From Gammaproteobacteria bacterium (GTDB lineage Bacteria > Pseudomonadota > Gammaproteobacteria > Pseudomonadales > Azotimanducaceae), in NCBI GenBank assembly GCA_026706385.1, contig JAPOYV010000017.1, positions 11,535 through 75,534 on the forward strand: a DNA stretch of 64,000 nt, written 5' to 3'. Shown here one piece after another: positions 24,380 to 33,647 of this stretch. The position numbers and the translations under genes were made by a program. Below the pieces are notes generated by a model. It had not been told where the DNA came from. It saw only the letters and a list, made by a program, of their open reading frames with translations, and made no database searches. The stretch's first letter is position 1, and every line of letters starts with the position of its first letter.

Positions 24380-25792
24380 ATGGCCAAGACGACATCTGTT
24401 GCACGCCGGATTCAGGCCAACCGTCGCCTTGAGAGGGATGGCGCGACGGCGGACGACGTGGACCGCGCGAAGGGTTGGCTCGGCGCCGTGTTCTCCGCCT
24501 ACCCCGGAATCGTCGCGGAACGGAGCCGCGTTCAAGCGCAGGCGGACGGGTTCGTCGTGACCTGCGTCTTCGGCGCGAGCGATCTCGGACGTGCCGCCGC
24601 CTTGGCGGTCGATTTCATCGCTGGTCGCGTCGGGACGCGGGTGGCGACGGATGCTGACACCGCGCGGGTTCGATGCACCGCTACGCAGTTCGTCCGATTC
24701 CAGCAGGTCCTGTACTACGCCTCGGAGTTGCAGGTCGGACGGCGTCCGCAGGCCAAATTGTCCGATCCCCCGTTGCCGACGCTGCTCGGTCGGGCCTTGA
24801 GCGCGTTCGCGCATCACTACGACGCGGCGCGTGGCGAGGACCGAGCGATCCCCCAACTCGGGGCGTGGGCAAATGCCCTGCGCGTCGTCGGCCCGGATGG
24901 CATCGATCAACGTGAACTCGGTCGTCGAGCGGTGATCTCGAAGCGGCTGGCCGAGGTCGTCGTCAGCCGGCTCGAGAGGAGAGGCCGGGTTTCAGTCGAT
25001 GCTGTGGCCGTCCCGGGCAAGCGCGGCAAGGCAAGGCGCGTGCAACTCACGGCGGACGGCACGGCCGCGCGAAACGCCGCGGCCCATCTCGTCGACACCG
25101 TGCAGGAAGATTGGCGGCAGCGATTTGGCAACGACGACATCGTCCGGCTGCGGGACGCCTTGGCGTCGGTCGTCGACCGGCTCCCGGTCGAGTTGCCGCA
25201 CTACGTGACCGGCTACGGGGCCGCCGACTCGAGCGTGACGGGCGGGGACTACGTGGCGGAAGATCCCGGGCCGCCGAGGATTCCCGCGCACGGCCAGGAC
25301 TGGCCCGTGGTCATGCGCAAACCGGATAGCTTTGCCGCGGACCTGCCGCTGCCGGCGTTGCTGTCACAGGTTCTCGCGGCGTTCGCCATCGACTACGAGC
25401 GCGAGCGCCTGGGGCACCTCCAGGACGTGTCGAACTTCCTGCGCTTCGTCGGCGACGAGGGTGTCCCGCTTGCGCGCGCGCAGGCCCTTGGCGGCGTCTC
25501 CGGCAACGGCAAGACCGCGCACGAGCGGCATGTCGATGTCGTCGTCGAGCCTGGGTCTGCGCGGGACGAGGGCCGACGGGTGTACCTGACGCCGAAAGGC
25601 CGCCGAATGCGCGACGCCTATCCGCATCTGGTCGCGGAAATCGAGCGCGGCTGGTGCGCGGATCATGGCGATGCTGTTCCGGCCATGCGTTCGCTGTTGG
25701 CGACGATGACGGAACAGTTCGGGGACGACCTTCCTGACCTGCCCGACTATCCCGACACGAACGGCTGGATCCACCGGCTCTGGTTCGACTGA
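24380..25792 (+). CDS. Protein with two MarR-like winged-helix modules
   Basis: This 470-residue protein has an N-terminal region of about 120 residues with no recognised family, then two related modules (about 133-270 and 335-450). Both begin LP(T/A)LL....LSAFA-like, run through a VG-containing turn, and end in a wing and helix (VQLTADGTAARNA; VYLTPKGRRMRDA), the typical MarR pattern. The second module lacks most of the segment equivalent to the recognition helix (VVSRLERRGR), so it may only dimerise. A single chain with two modules would act as a pseudo-dimer. The start is the ATG at 24380 with GAGG ahead. It diverges from the Rieske operon over a shared inverted repeat, and it converges on the GST gene. 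Confidence 0.72.
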   Translation: MAKTTSVARRIQANRRLERDGATADDVDRAKGWLGAVFSAYPGIVAERSRVQAQADGFVVTCVFGASDLGRAAALAVDFIAGRVGTRVATDADTARVRCTATQFVRFQQVLYYASELQVGRRPQAKLSDPPLPTLLGRALSAFAHHYDAARGEDRAIPQLGAWANALRVVGPDGIDQRELGRRAVISKRLAEVVVSRLERRGRVSVDAVAVPGKRGKARRVQLTADGTAARNAAAHLVDTVQEDWRQRFGNDDIVRLRDALASVVDRLPVELPHYVTGYGAADSSVTGGDYVAEDPGPPRIPAHGQDWPVVMRKPDSFAADLPLPALLSQVLAAFAIDYERERLGHLQDVSNFLRFVGDEGVPLARAQALGGVSGNGKTAHERHVDVVVEPGSARDEGRRVYLTPKGRRMRDAYPHLVAEIERGWCADHGDAVPAMRSLLATMTEQFGDDLPDLPDYPDTNGWIHRLWFD

Positions 25793-25820
25793 CAGGACCG
25801 CCGACCGCGTCCCTTGTCGA

Positions 25821-26444
25821 TCACCCCAGTGTGGCGGCCAGAGCATCGTCCAACGCGTTCGCGCGGGTGAGGGCAGGGCGCTCGCCGAGCAGCCCGAGGT
25901 ACCTGGCGAAGGCCGGGCGCCCCTCGATGGTGCGCATCATGTTCACGCCCCAGTTGAGGTTGGCGCCGACGTATACGTCCGCGGCCGAGAAGGCCTCCCC
26001 GGCGACGTACGTGTTGGCCTCGAGCACGCCTTCAAGCGCGTCGAGAACTCGCTCGAGCGTGCCGTAGCCGACCATGCCCTGCTGTTCGGGGGTGACCTCG
26101 ACACCGATCATCTTGTTCACGGTTGCCGCCTCGAACGGGCCCGCGCCGAAGAACAGCCAGCGGTAGTAGGTGCCGCGGCTACGTACCGGCGGTGCCAGCC
26201 CGGCGTCCGGGAAGGCGTCGGCGAGATAGGCGCAGATGGCGGCGGCCTCGGTGACCACGACGTCGCCGTGCCGGATCGCCGGCACCTTGGCCATCGGATT
26301 GACCGCCCGGTACGCCGCTGAGCGAATGCTGTCGTCGAAGGTGAGCACCTCCACGTCGTACGAGGCGCCGGTCTCTTCGAGCATCCAGCGCGCGATCCGG
26401 CCGCGGGACATCGGGTTCGTGTAGAGCGTGAGTTCGTTGGGCAT
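25821..26444 (-). CDS. Glutathione S-transferase family protein
   Basis: The 207-residue protein has the thioredoxin-like N domain (ELTLYTNPMSRGRIARWML), the cis-Pro/GSH-binding region NPMAKVPAI followed by VVTEAAAICAYLAD, and an all-alpha C domain. It therefore probably conjugates or reduces substrates with glutathione. The catalytic Ser or Cys is uncertain; Ser13 in NPMSRGR is the best candidate. The ATG at 26444 fits the family N terminus, while the frame runs open upstream without one. It diverges from a VOC gene over 92 bp. Confidence 0.88.
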   Translation of the reverse strand: MPNELTLYTNPMSRGRIARWMLEETGASYDVEVLTFDDSIRSAAYRAVNPMAKVPAIRHGDVVVTEAAAICAYLADAFPDAGLAPPVRSRGTYYRWLFFGAGPFEAATVNKMIGVEVTPEQQGMVGYGTLERVLDALEGVLEANTYVAGEAFSAADVYVGANLNWGVNMMRTIEGRPAFARYLGLLGERPALTRANALDDALAATLG

Positions 26445-26536
26445 GTGTTCACATCCGACGTTGACGCTCGCGGAGCGTAGCAAACGCGCCGCAGGTTTGA
26501 TGTAGTCTGCGCCTCCGCTGGATCGGACCTTGAGCG

Positions 26537-26971
26537 ATGACAGAACTAGCAAAGACGACCACCGCGACCATCGTTCCCACGCTGCGCTACCGGGACGCGT
26601 TTGCTGCGATCGATTGGCTGGAGCGGGCCTTCGGATTCCAGCGGCATTTCGTCGTGGAGGATGGGGAGGGCGGCGTGGCGCACGCGCAGCTGACCTTCGG
26701 CAACGGCATGATCATGCTGTCGTCCGCGCACGACGACGAGTTCGGGCAGATGCAGCGGCCTCTTGAGTCCGCAGACGCCCCGGTGTCGCAGAGCCCGTAC
26801 GTCATTGTCACGGACGTGGACGCGCACCACGCGCGGGCGCTCGCCGCCGGTGCGGTGGTCGTGATGGCGCCCGAGGACAAGGACTACGGCGGGCGCGGTT
26901 ACGGCTGCCGCGATCTCGAAGGCAACCTGTGGAGCTTCGGGAGCTACGACCCGTGGCAGGACGAAGCCTGA
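26537..26971 (+). CDS. VOC/glyoxalase-like protein
   Basis: The 144-residue protein belongs to the PhnB/glyoxalase-like branch: IVPTLRYRDAFAAIDWLERAFGF opens it and RDLEGNLWSFGSYDPW closes it, with the usual metal-site Glu in that last strand. The enzymatic role cannot be assigned. It has its own promoter region shared with the divergent GST gene. Downstream lie the remains of a vapBC pair. Confidence 0.86.
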   Translation: MTELAKTTTATIVPTLRYRDAFAAIDWLERAFGFQRHFVVEDGEGGVAHAQLTFGNGMIMLSSAHDDEFGQMQRPLESADAPVSQSPYVIVTDVDAHHARALAAGAVVVMAPEDKDYGGRGYGCRDLEGNLWSFGSYDPWQDEA

Positions 26972-27117
26972 TCCGCTGAAGACCACCTCAGCGGGAGCGT
27001 CCGGCGCGCAGCGGCGGCCAACGGTGCTGCCCATCGGGAAAAAAGAGCCTTTGTGAACACCGTTGGTCATCCCGCTTGCTTCGCCAAGCGCTCGCGGGCG
27101 AACACACCGAACGAAGT

Positions 27118-27228
27118 GGTGCACGACAGGAGCCCACGGCGGAGTTCGGCTTCCGCCCGTTTCCAAAACGGCGGGGTCTAGTGACCAACGAGTTGATCGA
27201 TCAACTGCGCGAGGAGACCGGAGACTGA
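27118..27228 (+). pseudogene. vapB antitoxin remnant
   Basis: In one frame this stretch encodes GARQEPTAEFGFRPFPKRR then GLVTNELIDQLREETGD and a stop. It is the C-terminal part of a VapB antitoxin of the type that pairs with PIN toxins (RPFP...RG..VTNE.ID.LREE). No N-terminal DNA-binding part can be found in frame upstream, so the antitoxin is truncated. It lies 4 bp before the toxin remnant, as in intact vapBC pairs. Confidence 0.65.
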
Positions 27229-27231
27229 CGG

Positions 27232-27440
27232 TTGCGGGCGTTGTTCGACGTCAACGTCCTGATCGCGCTGTTGGATGCGGAACACGTGCACCACGAGACC
27301 GCACGAGCTTGGCTGCGTAGCCACATCGAACGGGGTTGGCAGTGGCCATACAGCGGCAAGGCCGATTCGTCACTTTCGATATCCGTGTCACCCCGAGCGC
27401 AGTCGCCCGTGCCCGAGACGAGCACTTGTGCGTCGTTTGA
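27232..27440 (+). pseudogene. vapC (PIN-domain toxin) pseudogene with internal deletion
   Basis: The 5' part (TTG start, MRALFDVNVLIALLDAEHVH) gives the PIN N terminus with its first acidic residue, up to about position 27340. The 3' part in another frame reads LAVAIQRQGRFVTFDIRV and ends ARDEHLCVV and a stop at 27438-27440, which is the usual VapC C terminus. The two are fused with the central ~70 codons missing and the frame broken. The toxin would be inactive, consistent with loss of the antitoxin. Confidence 0.75.
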
Positions 27441-27508
27441 CGCGATCAGCTTGCGCCGCAACGGTTCTATGGCCCATCGCAGACCCCGAGTTCAGGAGCC
27501 GCCAGTAG

Positions 27509-29533
27509 TCAATCTAGGCTCGCCTCGCCGCCCCGTTCGCGCAGGAAAGCCGCGAAGGTCTCGTTGCCCTGCCGGACGGCGATGTCGAGCGCGGTCTCGC
27601 CCTGCGCCGACAGCGCGTTGACGTCGGCGCCCCGGTCGAGCAGGAACGTCGCCTGGGTGATGAAGTGCCCGTTCCGCTCCGCGTCAGTCGGGGGTTTCGC
27701 CAGATCCTGCAGCGGCGTTCGGCCACCTTCGTTGCGCAGTTCGATGTCGGCGCCGTAGCGCAGCAGCACGTCGGCGGCGGCGTAGTGCCCGGTCGTCACC
27801 AGATGTCCTAACGGGGTCCGCCAGCCGGCGACCTCCGTGTCGACGCCCGCCCGCACCAGGGCGTCCGCGAACGATGCCGATGCGTCCTGCGGGAGCCCGG
27901 CTAGTGCACCGATCGGCGTCCCCGGAAGGAATCCGTTCTGGTCGGGCTTGCCGCCGGATGCGAGCAGGAACTCGAGCGCCTCCAACTGGTTGGTCGCGAC
28001 CGCGGCGAACACGGGCAGTCTCCCGGTGACCGGCATGACCCGGTTGACGAATCCCGGATCGGCGCGCACCAACGCTCTCAGTTCGTTCATCATCCCCAAG
28101 CCGATCACGGCTTCGGGCGGCGCTTGTGCCCCGGCGTCGACGAGCATCCGTACGACGGGTGCCTGTCTCGGTCCGGTCACGACGTGCATCGGTCGTTCTC
28201 CAGCCACGTTCTCGGCGTCCACTTCCGCGCCACGCTCGATCAGGAGCGGCACCAGCGCGTCGCGCCCGGAGGCGATGGCCAGATGAAGCGGCGTCATACC
28301 GTCGGCGCGACGATGGTTCGCGAGACCGGGGTCGGCGTCGAGTAGCTGCGTCAACCGCCCGGCGTCGCCGGTGACCGCCGCCTCCAGAATGCCGACTCCG
28401 GCGCCGCCGGCGACGAGGGCATCGCGCATGGTGTCGGCTGCGTCGCCGCGCACGAGCTGGAGCGCCGTGCGCCCGTGACTGTCCGTCGCGTTGGGATCGG
28501 CTCCGCGCTCGAGGAGGAACGGCACCATCTCGGTCACGCGCTCGTTCACGGCCACGTGCAGGAGCGTCCCGGCGTCGCCGTCGAAGTGTCCGAAATCGAC
28601 GCGCTCGTGGAGCCGGTGCGGTTCCTCGTCCAGTACGCCGGCCAAGCGGTCCTTGAGTCCCGCCTGCACCAAGTGGCGCGGTTCCACGGGCCAACCGGCT
28701 TCGATGATCGCCTCGACGATGTCGGGATGCCGATGTCCGGCGATGGTGGTGAGCGCGTCGAACCCCCAGTCGTCGGTGACGATGGTCGGGTCCGCGCCGT
28801 GCTGCAGCAGGAACTCGACCATGCGCAAGTTGCCGGCCCAGCCCGCCGCGCCGACCGGGGTTTCGCCGATGATGTCACCCCGGCCGCCGGAGGCGTTGAC
28901 GTCCGCGCCGTGCTCGATGAGCGCTTGCGCCACGGCGATGTGCGCGTCGGTGGTTTGGTAGCGGTTCTCCCAGGGTGCGCCGCGCGGCGCGTTGGCGTCC
29001 GCTCGGTGCAGCAGCGTATCGCCGAGGGGGTTGTCGACGTCCCAGATTCTTGCGGCGGCGAGGTGCGGATGGGCCGCAAGCATCTCCCGAACCGCATCCG
29101 GGTCCGGTCGTTCAACCGCGGCCACTAGGTCGTGGAGCGCGCCGTCCGGCGGCAGCGCGCCGCCCGCCGCGATGTGACGCGTCAGGTGGATCCAGTTGTT
29201 GAAGCCGACCTCGCGCGCGACGGCGCGGTTCGAGAACCACTGGGCGGACTCCATCGGGAAGGCGTCGTCGGGGACGAGCTGCATGTCCGGGTGGGTGGCC
29301 CGGATCCGCGCCATGGCGTCGGCGTCGCCGCTAACCAGGCCGGTCTTCAAGGCGGCGACCCGCCTCCGAGCCATTTCCAGTTGGGGTGGTGGCATGTTGA
29401 CTCCCGAGGTCTCAGTTCGTTCGGCCGCATTCGTGGCCGGAACGGGCGGTTCCGTGTGCCCGGACTCGCTAGACGCGCACGAGACCGCCAGACAGAGCGG
29501 CATCGCGGCAGTCAACGCGCGCCTTCGTCTCAT
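27509..29533 (-). CDS. Ankyrin-repeat lipoprotein (ankyrin operon gene 4)
   Basis: The 674-residue protein has a lipoprotein signal peptide (lipobox LAVSC, Cys19). An N-terminal AREVGFNNWIHLTRHIA stretch, a motif seen ahead of many bacterial ankyrin arrays, is followed by about 14 ankyrin repeats with HGADVNASGG-, RGADPNATDS- and RGAEVDAEN-type turns. It is probably a lipid-anchored envelope protein that binds other proteins. It lies 15 bp after ankyrin gene 3 and is the last of four genes in the operon. The gene ends 69 bp from the vapC remnant. A partner cannot be named. Confidence 0.87.
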   Translation of the reverse strand: MRRRRALTAAMPLCLAVSCASSESGHTEPPVPATNAAERTETSGVNMPPPQLEMARRRVAALKTGLVSGDADAMARIRATHPDMQLVPDDAFPMESAQWFSNRAVAREVGFNNWIHLTRHIAAGGALPPDGALHDLVAAVERPDPDAVREMLAAHPHLAAARIWDVDNPLGDTLLHRADANAPRGAPWENRYQTTDAHIAVAQALIEHGADVNASGGRGDIIGETPVGAAGWAGNLRMVEFLLQHGADPTIVTDDWGFDALTTIAGHRHPDIVEAIIEAGWPVEPRHLVQAGLKDRLAGVLDEEPHRLHERVDFGHFDGDAGTLLHVAVNERVTEMVPFLLERGADPNATDSHGRTALQLVRGDAADTMRDALVAGGAGVGILEAAVTGDAGRLTQLLDADPGLANHRRADGMTPLHLAIASGRDALVPLLIERGAEVDAENVAGERPMHVVTGPRQAPVVRMLVDAGAQAPPEAVIGLGMMNELRALVRADPGFVNRVMPVTGRLPVFAAVATNQLEALEFLLASGGKPDQNGFLPGTPIGALAGLPQDASASFADALVRAGVDTEVAGWRTPLGHLVTTGHYAAADVLLRYGADIELRNEGGRTPLQDLAKPPTDAERNGHFITQATFLLDRGADVNALSAQGETALDIAVRQGNETFAAFLRERGGEASLD

Positions 29534-29548
29534 CGCGCTCTTGGCCGC

Positions 29549-31447
29549 TCAAACGCCACCATGGCGCCGCAGTGCCTCGGCGCACTGTGCATGCACCGCG
29601 ACCTGCAGCGGGGTGTGGCCCGCGTCGTCGAGCGCGTGGACGTCCGCGCCGGAGGCGACGAGGAGGTCGATCATCGCTACCGCGCCTTCGACCGGAATCT
29701 CCGGGCGGTTCGCGACCGTGTGCAGCAAAGAGTCCTTCTGCCAGATGGTGATCTTGCGGTTGACGTCCGCGCCCCTCGCGATCAGAAGTTGCGCCTTGTC
29801 GAGGTCGGCCTCGATCACGGTGGCGTACATCGGCGTTATGCCGCCCCAAGGGGATGCCCAGTCCACGTCTGCACCGGCATCGAGCAGCATCTCGGCCACT
29901 TTGACGCGCTCGCCGCGAGAGCGCGTCGTGCCGTGCAGCGGCGTCCACGCCTGCCAGGCGGTCCCGGTCGACATCACGTCCGCACCGCTTGCGATCAAGA
30001 GCGCCACGGCTTCGGCGGCGCCGGCCCGGGCGGCGGAGTAGAGGGGCGAGATGCCGCGGTCCATCTTCGCCTCGATTTCCGCACCCGCATCGAGCAGCAG
30101 CCGGATTGCGTCCACCTGGTTTCCGCTGGCGGCGGCGTGCAGCGGCGTGGCCGACGATTGGCTGCGCTCGCCCACCCGGTTGGGATCCTCCTCCAGCAGG
30201 CTTTGCAGGCGCGGCACGTCACCGGTGAGGGCCGCATTGTGGATGGCGCCGCCGCCCTTGCGCGCCAGCCAGTGGTTGTGGTCGAAGATTGCGTCGTAGG
30301 CGCTTTGTCCCTTGCCCCAGATGTTCTTCCAGTACACGTCGGCACCGTTTTCGAGCAGCATCTCCACCGTGTTCTCGTGACGGCCCCAGTACGCCGCGTA
30401 GATCAGTGGTGGCATGCCTTGGCGGTCGACGGCATCGACGTCGGCGCCGCGCTCCAGGAGCGTCCGGGTCGCGTCGGCGTGTCCGGCCCACGCGGCGTAG
30501 TGCAGGGGCGTCGAGTCGAATCGATTGGTTGCGCGGGCGAGACCCGTGTCGGCATCGAGGAGGGCCGAAAGCGCCGCGGTGTCGCCGAGTGCCGCGGCGG
30601 CGAATACGTCCACCTCGGCACCACGCCGGCGCAGCAGTTCAATCACCGCGGTGCGATCCGTCTGGGCGGGCATGTCATGTCCCGGCGCGAGCGCGGCCAG
30701 CGCCAACGGCGTCTCGCCGAAGTCGTTCCCGTCGTCGATGGCAAGGCCCCGGTCCAGCAGCAAAGAGACCGTGTCGGCACCGCCGTACATCGCTGCCCAG
30801 TGCAGCGGCGACGCGCCGTAGTGGTCCACCGCCCCAAGCTCGTCGTCTGAGCTGGCCGAGAGCCGCCCCAAGTCGTCGATCACCGCGGCCGTGAACACGT
30901 CGAAGATCGCGCCGCGTTCAATGAGCAGACGCGCCGTGGCCTCGTAACCGCGCCTGGCAGCCATGTGCAGCGGCGTGAGGCCGGCTTCGCGCCCTTCTTC
31001 ACCCGGCCCCGTGCGCGCCTCCAGGAGTTGATCAGCGCCGAGGTCCAGCACGAACGCCGTCATCTCAGGACTGGCCAGCGCCATGTGCAGCACCGTCGTG
31101 TTGGTGCTTTGGTGATGATTCGCGACCATTTCCAGGTTCACGTCATAGAAGTCCACGTGTTCCCGTGCCCGCTGCAGGTTGCTCCAGGCAGCGAAGCCAG
31201 GGCGGAACTCGACGTAGCGCATGAACGCGGTGTCCGCCTGCCGTCGCGCTTCCGGCGGGCTGACGGCGCCATGTTCAAGGAGCCAGGCGATCGCTTCCTT
31301 GCCGCCCGCGCGGGCGAGCGCGTTCCAACCGCGGCGGTCCAGCGCGTTGACGAGCAGGGGGTGCGCTGTCGACAGGCTCTCGAGGCTGTCAACATCGTTG
31401 GCCCGGGCGGATTGGATGAATTGGTCGATCAACGTCCAGCGTGGCAT
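29549..31447 (-). CDS. Ankyrin-repeat protein (ankyrin operon gene 3)
   Basis: This 632-residue protein is almost wholly ankyrin repeats, about 15 of them, from LVNALDRRGWNALARAGG to LHALDDAGHTPLQVAVHAQ. There is no signal peptide or membrane segment, unlike the other three genes of the operon, so it may stay in the cytoplasm or use another route. The frame is open to 31486, but the ATG at 31447 lies just after the stop of ankyrin gene 2, leaving 4 bp between them. Function unknown; a scaffold or partner role for the exported paralogues is a guess. Confidence 0.86.
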   Translation of the reverse strand: MPRWTLIDQFIQSARANDVDSLESLSTAHPLLVNALDRRGWNALARAGGKEAIAWLLEHGAVSPPEARRQADTAFMRYVEFRPGFAAWSNLQRAREHVDFYDVNLEMVANHHQSTNTTVLHMALASPEMTAFVLDLGADQLLEARTGPGEEGREAGLTPLHMAARRGYEATARLLIERGAIFDVFTAAVIDDLGRLSASSDDELGAVDHYGASPLHWAAMYGGADTVSLLLDRGLAIDDGNDFGETPLALAALAPGHDMPAQTDRTAVIELLRRRGAEVDVFAAAALGDTAALSALLDADTGLARATNRFDSTPLHYAAWAGHADATRTLLERGADVDAVDRQGMPPLIYAAYWGRHENTVEMLLENGADVYWKNIWGKGQSAYDAIFDHNHWLARKGGGAIHNAALTGDVPRLQSLLEEDPNRVGERSQSSATPLHAAASGNQVDAIRLLLDAGAEIEAKMDRGISPLYSAARAGAAEAVALLIASGADVMSTGTAWQAWTPLHGTTRSRGERVKVAEMLLDAGADVDWASPWGGITPMYATVIEADLDKAQLLIARGADVNRKITIWQKDSLLHTVANRPEIPVEGAVAMIDLLVASGADVHALDDAGHTPLQVAVHAQCAEALRRHGGV

Positions 31448-31451
31448 GGCA

Positions 31452-33647
31452 CTACTCGTCGGTGGGCTCGAGCCCCAACAGCTCACGCACCGCGTCCGAC
31501 CGGTCGGTCGTGACCGCCACCTCTTTCGGCGTCATGCCGTTCGCATCCACCAGGTTCGGATCCGCCCCGCGTTCGAGCAGCCACTTGACCACGTCCGGGA
31601 AGTCGTCGCGCACCGCCCTGTGCAGCAGGCTCGTCGGTTCGGCGCCGTACACGGGGAAGAGGTCGTTGATCCGGTCGCCCAACTCCCTCTCCAGCCGGCC
31701 GAGCAGCTTGAAGTGCGCGAGATGCAGGAGGTTGTACTCCGCGCCCCCATCCATCAGTACCGTCGCCGTTGCGGCCACCCGCACGCCCTGACCCGCGCTC
31801 CATTCGAGCGGCGGTCGGTCCCTTGCCAGCGCATTGGGGTCCGCGCCGGCTTCGAGCAGCAGCCGGGCCACACCCGCGTTGTCGTGGTTGGCCGCGATGT
31901 GCAGAGGGCGGCCGCCCGACGACCACGCGTAGCCGCCGAAGCCCTCGATGTCCGCGCCATTCTCGATCAAGAGCCGGGTTATCTCTAAGTTGTCGGCGCG
32001 CAGCTCGGGCGTCCACTGCACCCAAGGGTCCATGTTGCGCGTGAGGAACGAGGCACCGGTGTCTCGCGAGTCTTCCGTGTGATAGCGGACCTTGGCGAGC
32101 GCCGGGTTGGCCTCGAGCATCGCCTTCACCGTCGGCAGGTCGACGCGGTCGATCGCCATCAGGAGCGCCAAACGCTCGGAGACCGTCTCCGCTTGGAACG
32201 ACTCGTACTCCTCGCCGCCGCCCAGCGTGAACCCGGCGAGCTCGACGTTGGCGAGCGCTGCCTTGAGGGCTACGCCGTCGGCACCGTACGGCGGGTAGTA
32301 CTCCGCCAGGAACGGCGTGATGGCGAGGTCGCGGTACGCCTCGCGGATGACTCGGGTGCGGTCGTGGCCCGCGCCCCGGATCGCGATGTTGGAAATCAGC
32401 GCGAGGGGCTCGGCGTAGACGCCAGGGTCGAGGTGGATGGTGTCGCCGTCATTGGCGCTGTCGAGCGCCGCCTGGATCGTCGAGTGTTCCCGGTTCGGTC
32501 CGACGCGGTGGTCGGAGCCCGAGTCCGCGATGGCGAAGTCGTGAACCACGTCGCCGTCGACCGCGACCTCGGCAACTTGGGCCTCGTATCCCTTGCGCGT
32601 CACATCCAAGACGTAATCGCCGGGATGCACGTTCGCTGCGTAGCGACCGTCCGCGTCGGTGATCACGACGTAGGTGATGCCGTCGCGCTGCAGCGCGACG
32701 TGGGCGTAGTTGACTGGCGTTCCCGTTTCCGCGTCCGTGACCGTACCTGCGAGCCGGCGGATCGGGCCCGTGCCGTTGATCGCCGCCTGGCGTGGGACGA
32801 GGCTCCCCGGGTTGATGTCGCGCGGGAGCGCGTCGGACTCGATCACGAGCGAGCGCAGCCGGCCGGCGCCGGCGTCGAACGGCGTGCCGTCGGCGGACTC
32901 CGTCCACAGCGCCATCGCGGTCAGCGTGCGGCCCGGGCCGATGTCCTTGATGACGTTCGGCTTCACGGCAAGCGTCCCGTTGACGTCCGGGTGCATGGTG
33001 CCGTCGGTGCGCTGGCCGGCGGCGGCGATGAAACTGCTGCCCGCCGACGCCGTGTAAAGCTGGAAGACATCGCCACGCCGCACCAGGGTGATCGTCTCCG
33101 CCGTTCCGGTGACGTCCCGCAGATCCACGTAGTAGGTCCAGTATCCCTGGCCGACCAGGGCGAAGGGGCGGTTGCCCGGTTGCGGGTCTCCGATGATGCC
33201 GTCGAATCCAACGATGAGATACGCGCCGCCATGCACCTGACCCCGGTCGAACTGCAGGTAGACGCCGAAACGCTGCCCCGAGCGGTTCGTGTGAGACCGA
33301 AGCCGCGTGCTCTCGGGATCGAGCGTAAGCGCCAAGGTGAAATCGTTGGCGCCGATGGCCTCGACGATGTCGGGATGGATGTCGTCGTCGAGTTCCGGGA
33401 AGAAGTCGGGCCACGTGTCGCTGTAGCCCGTCGGCCCGATGCTGTGGTCGGCGAAGTCCTTATAGGGGTCGTCGCCGTTGACGATCTGGAAGCCGTTGTC
33501 GTGGAGGACGATCGTGTCGCGGCGGAACCCGGCGTTGATCGGCTCCGCGTCTTTCGCGCCGGTGAAAACGGCACGACCGGCCTCGGCGGAACTGCACGAG
33601 ATGGCCAGGCAAAGTCCCGTCGCGACGATTCTTGCGTTGCTGTTCAT
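31452..33647 (-). CDS. Exported lectin-like/carboxypeptidase-regulatory/beta-helix/ankyrin protein (operon gene 2)
   Basis: The 731-residue protein has a signal peptide (IVATGLCLAISCSSAEAG) and several modules. Residues about 25-300 look like a beta-sandwich with no clear family. Residues about 305-375 are a carboxypeptidase-regulatory-like (CarboxypepD_reg) fold, GTVTDAETGTPVNYAHVAL. Residues about 385-430 resemble a pectin-lyase-like beta-helix start (IQAALDSANDGDTIHLDPG). The C-terminal part holds ankyrin repeats. The ATG overlaps the stop of gene 1 (ATGA). Along its length it is closely similar to gene 1, so the two arose by recent tandem duplication. A surface or periplasmic binding role is inferred. 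Confidence 0.85.
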   Translation of the reverse strand: MNSNARIVATGLCLAISCSSAEAGRAVFTGAKDAEPINAGFRRDTIVLHDNGFQIVNGDDPYKDFADHSIGPTGYSDTWPDFFPELDDDIHPDIVEAIGANDFTLALTLDPESTRLRSHTNRSGQRFGVYLQFDRGQVHGGAYLIVGFDGIIGDPQPGNRPFALVGQGYWTYYVDLRDVTGTAETITLVRRGDVFQLYTASAGSSFIAAAGQRTDGTMHPDVNGTLAVKPNVIKDIGPGRTLTAMALWTESADGTPFDAGAGRLRSLVIESDALPRDINPGSLVPRQAAINGTGPIRRLAGTVTDAETGTPVNYAHVALQRDGITYVVITDADGRYAANVHPGDYVLDVTRKGYEAQVAEVAVDGDVVHDFAIADSGSDHRVGPNREHSTIQAALDSANDGDTIHLDPGVYAEPLALISNIAIRGAGHDRTRVIREAYRDLAITPFLAEYYPPYGADGVALKAALANVELAGFTLGGGEEYESFQAETVSERLALLMAIDRVDLPTVKAMLEANPALAKVRYHTEDSRDTGASFLTRNMDPWVQWTPELRADNLEITRLLIENGADIEGFGGYAWSSGGRPLHIAANHDNAGVARLLLEAGADPNALARDRPPLEWSAGQGVRVAATATVLMDGGAEYNLLHLAHFKLLGRLERELGDRINDLFPVYGAEPTSLLHRAVRDDFPDVVKWLLERGADPNLVDANGMTPKEVAVTTDRSDAVRELLGLEPTDE

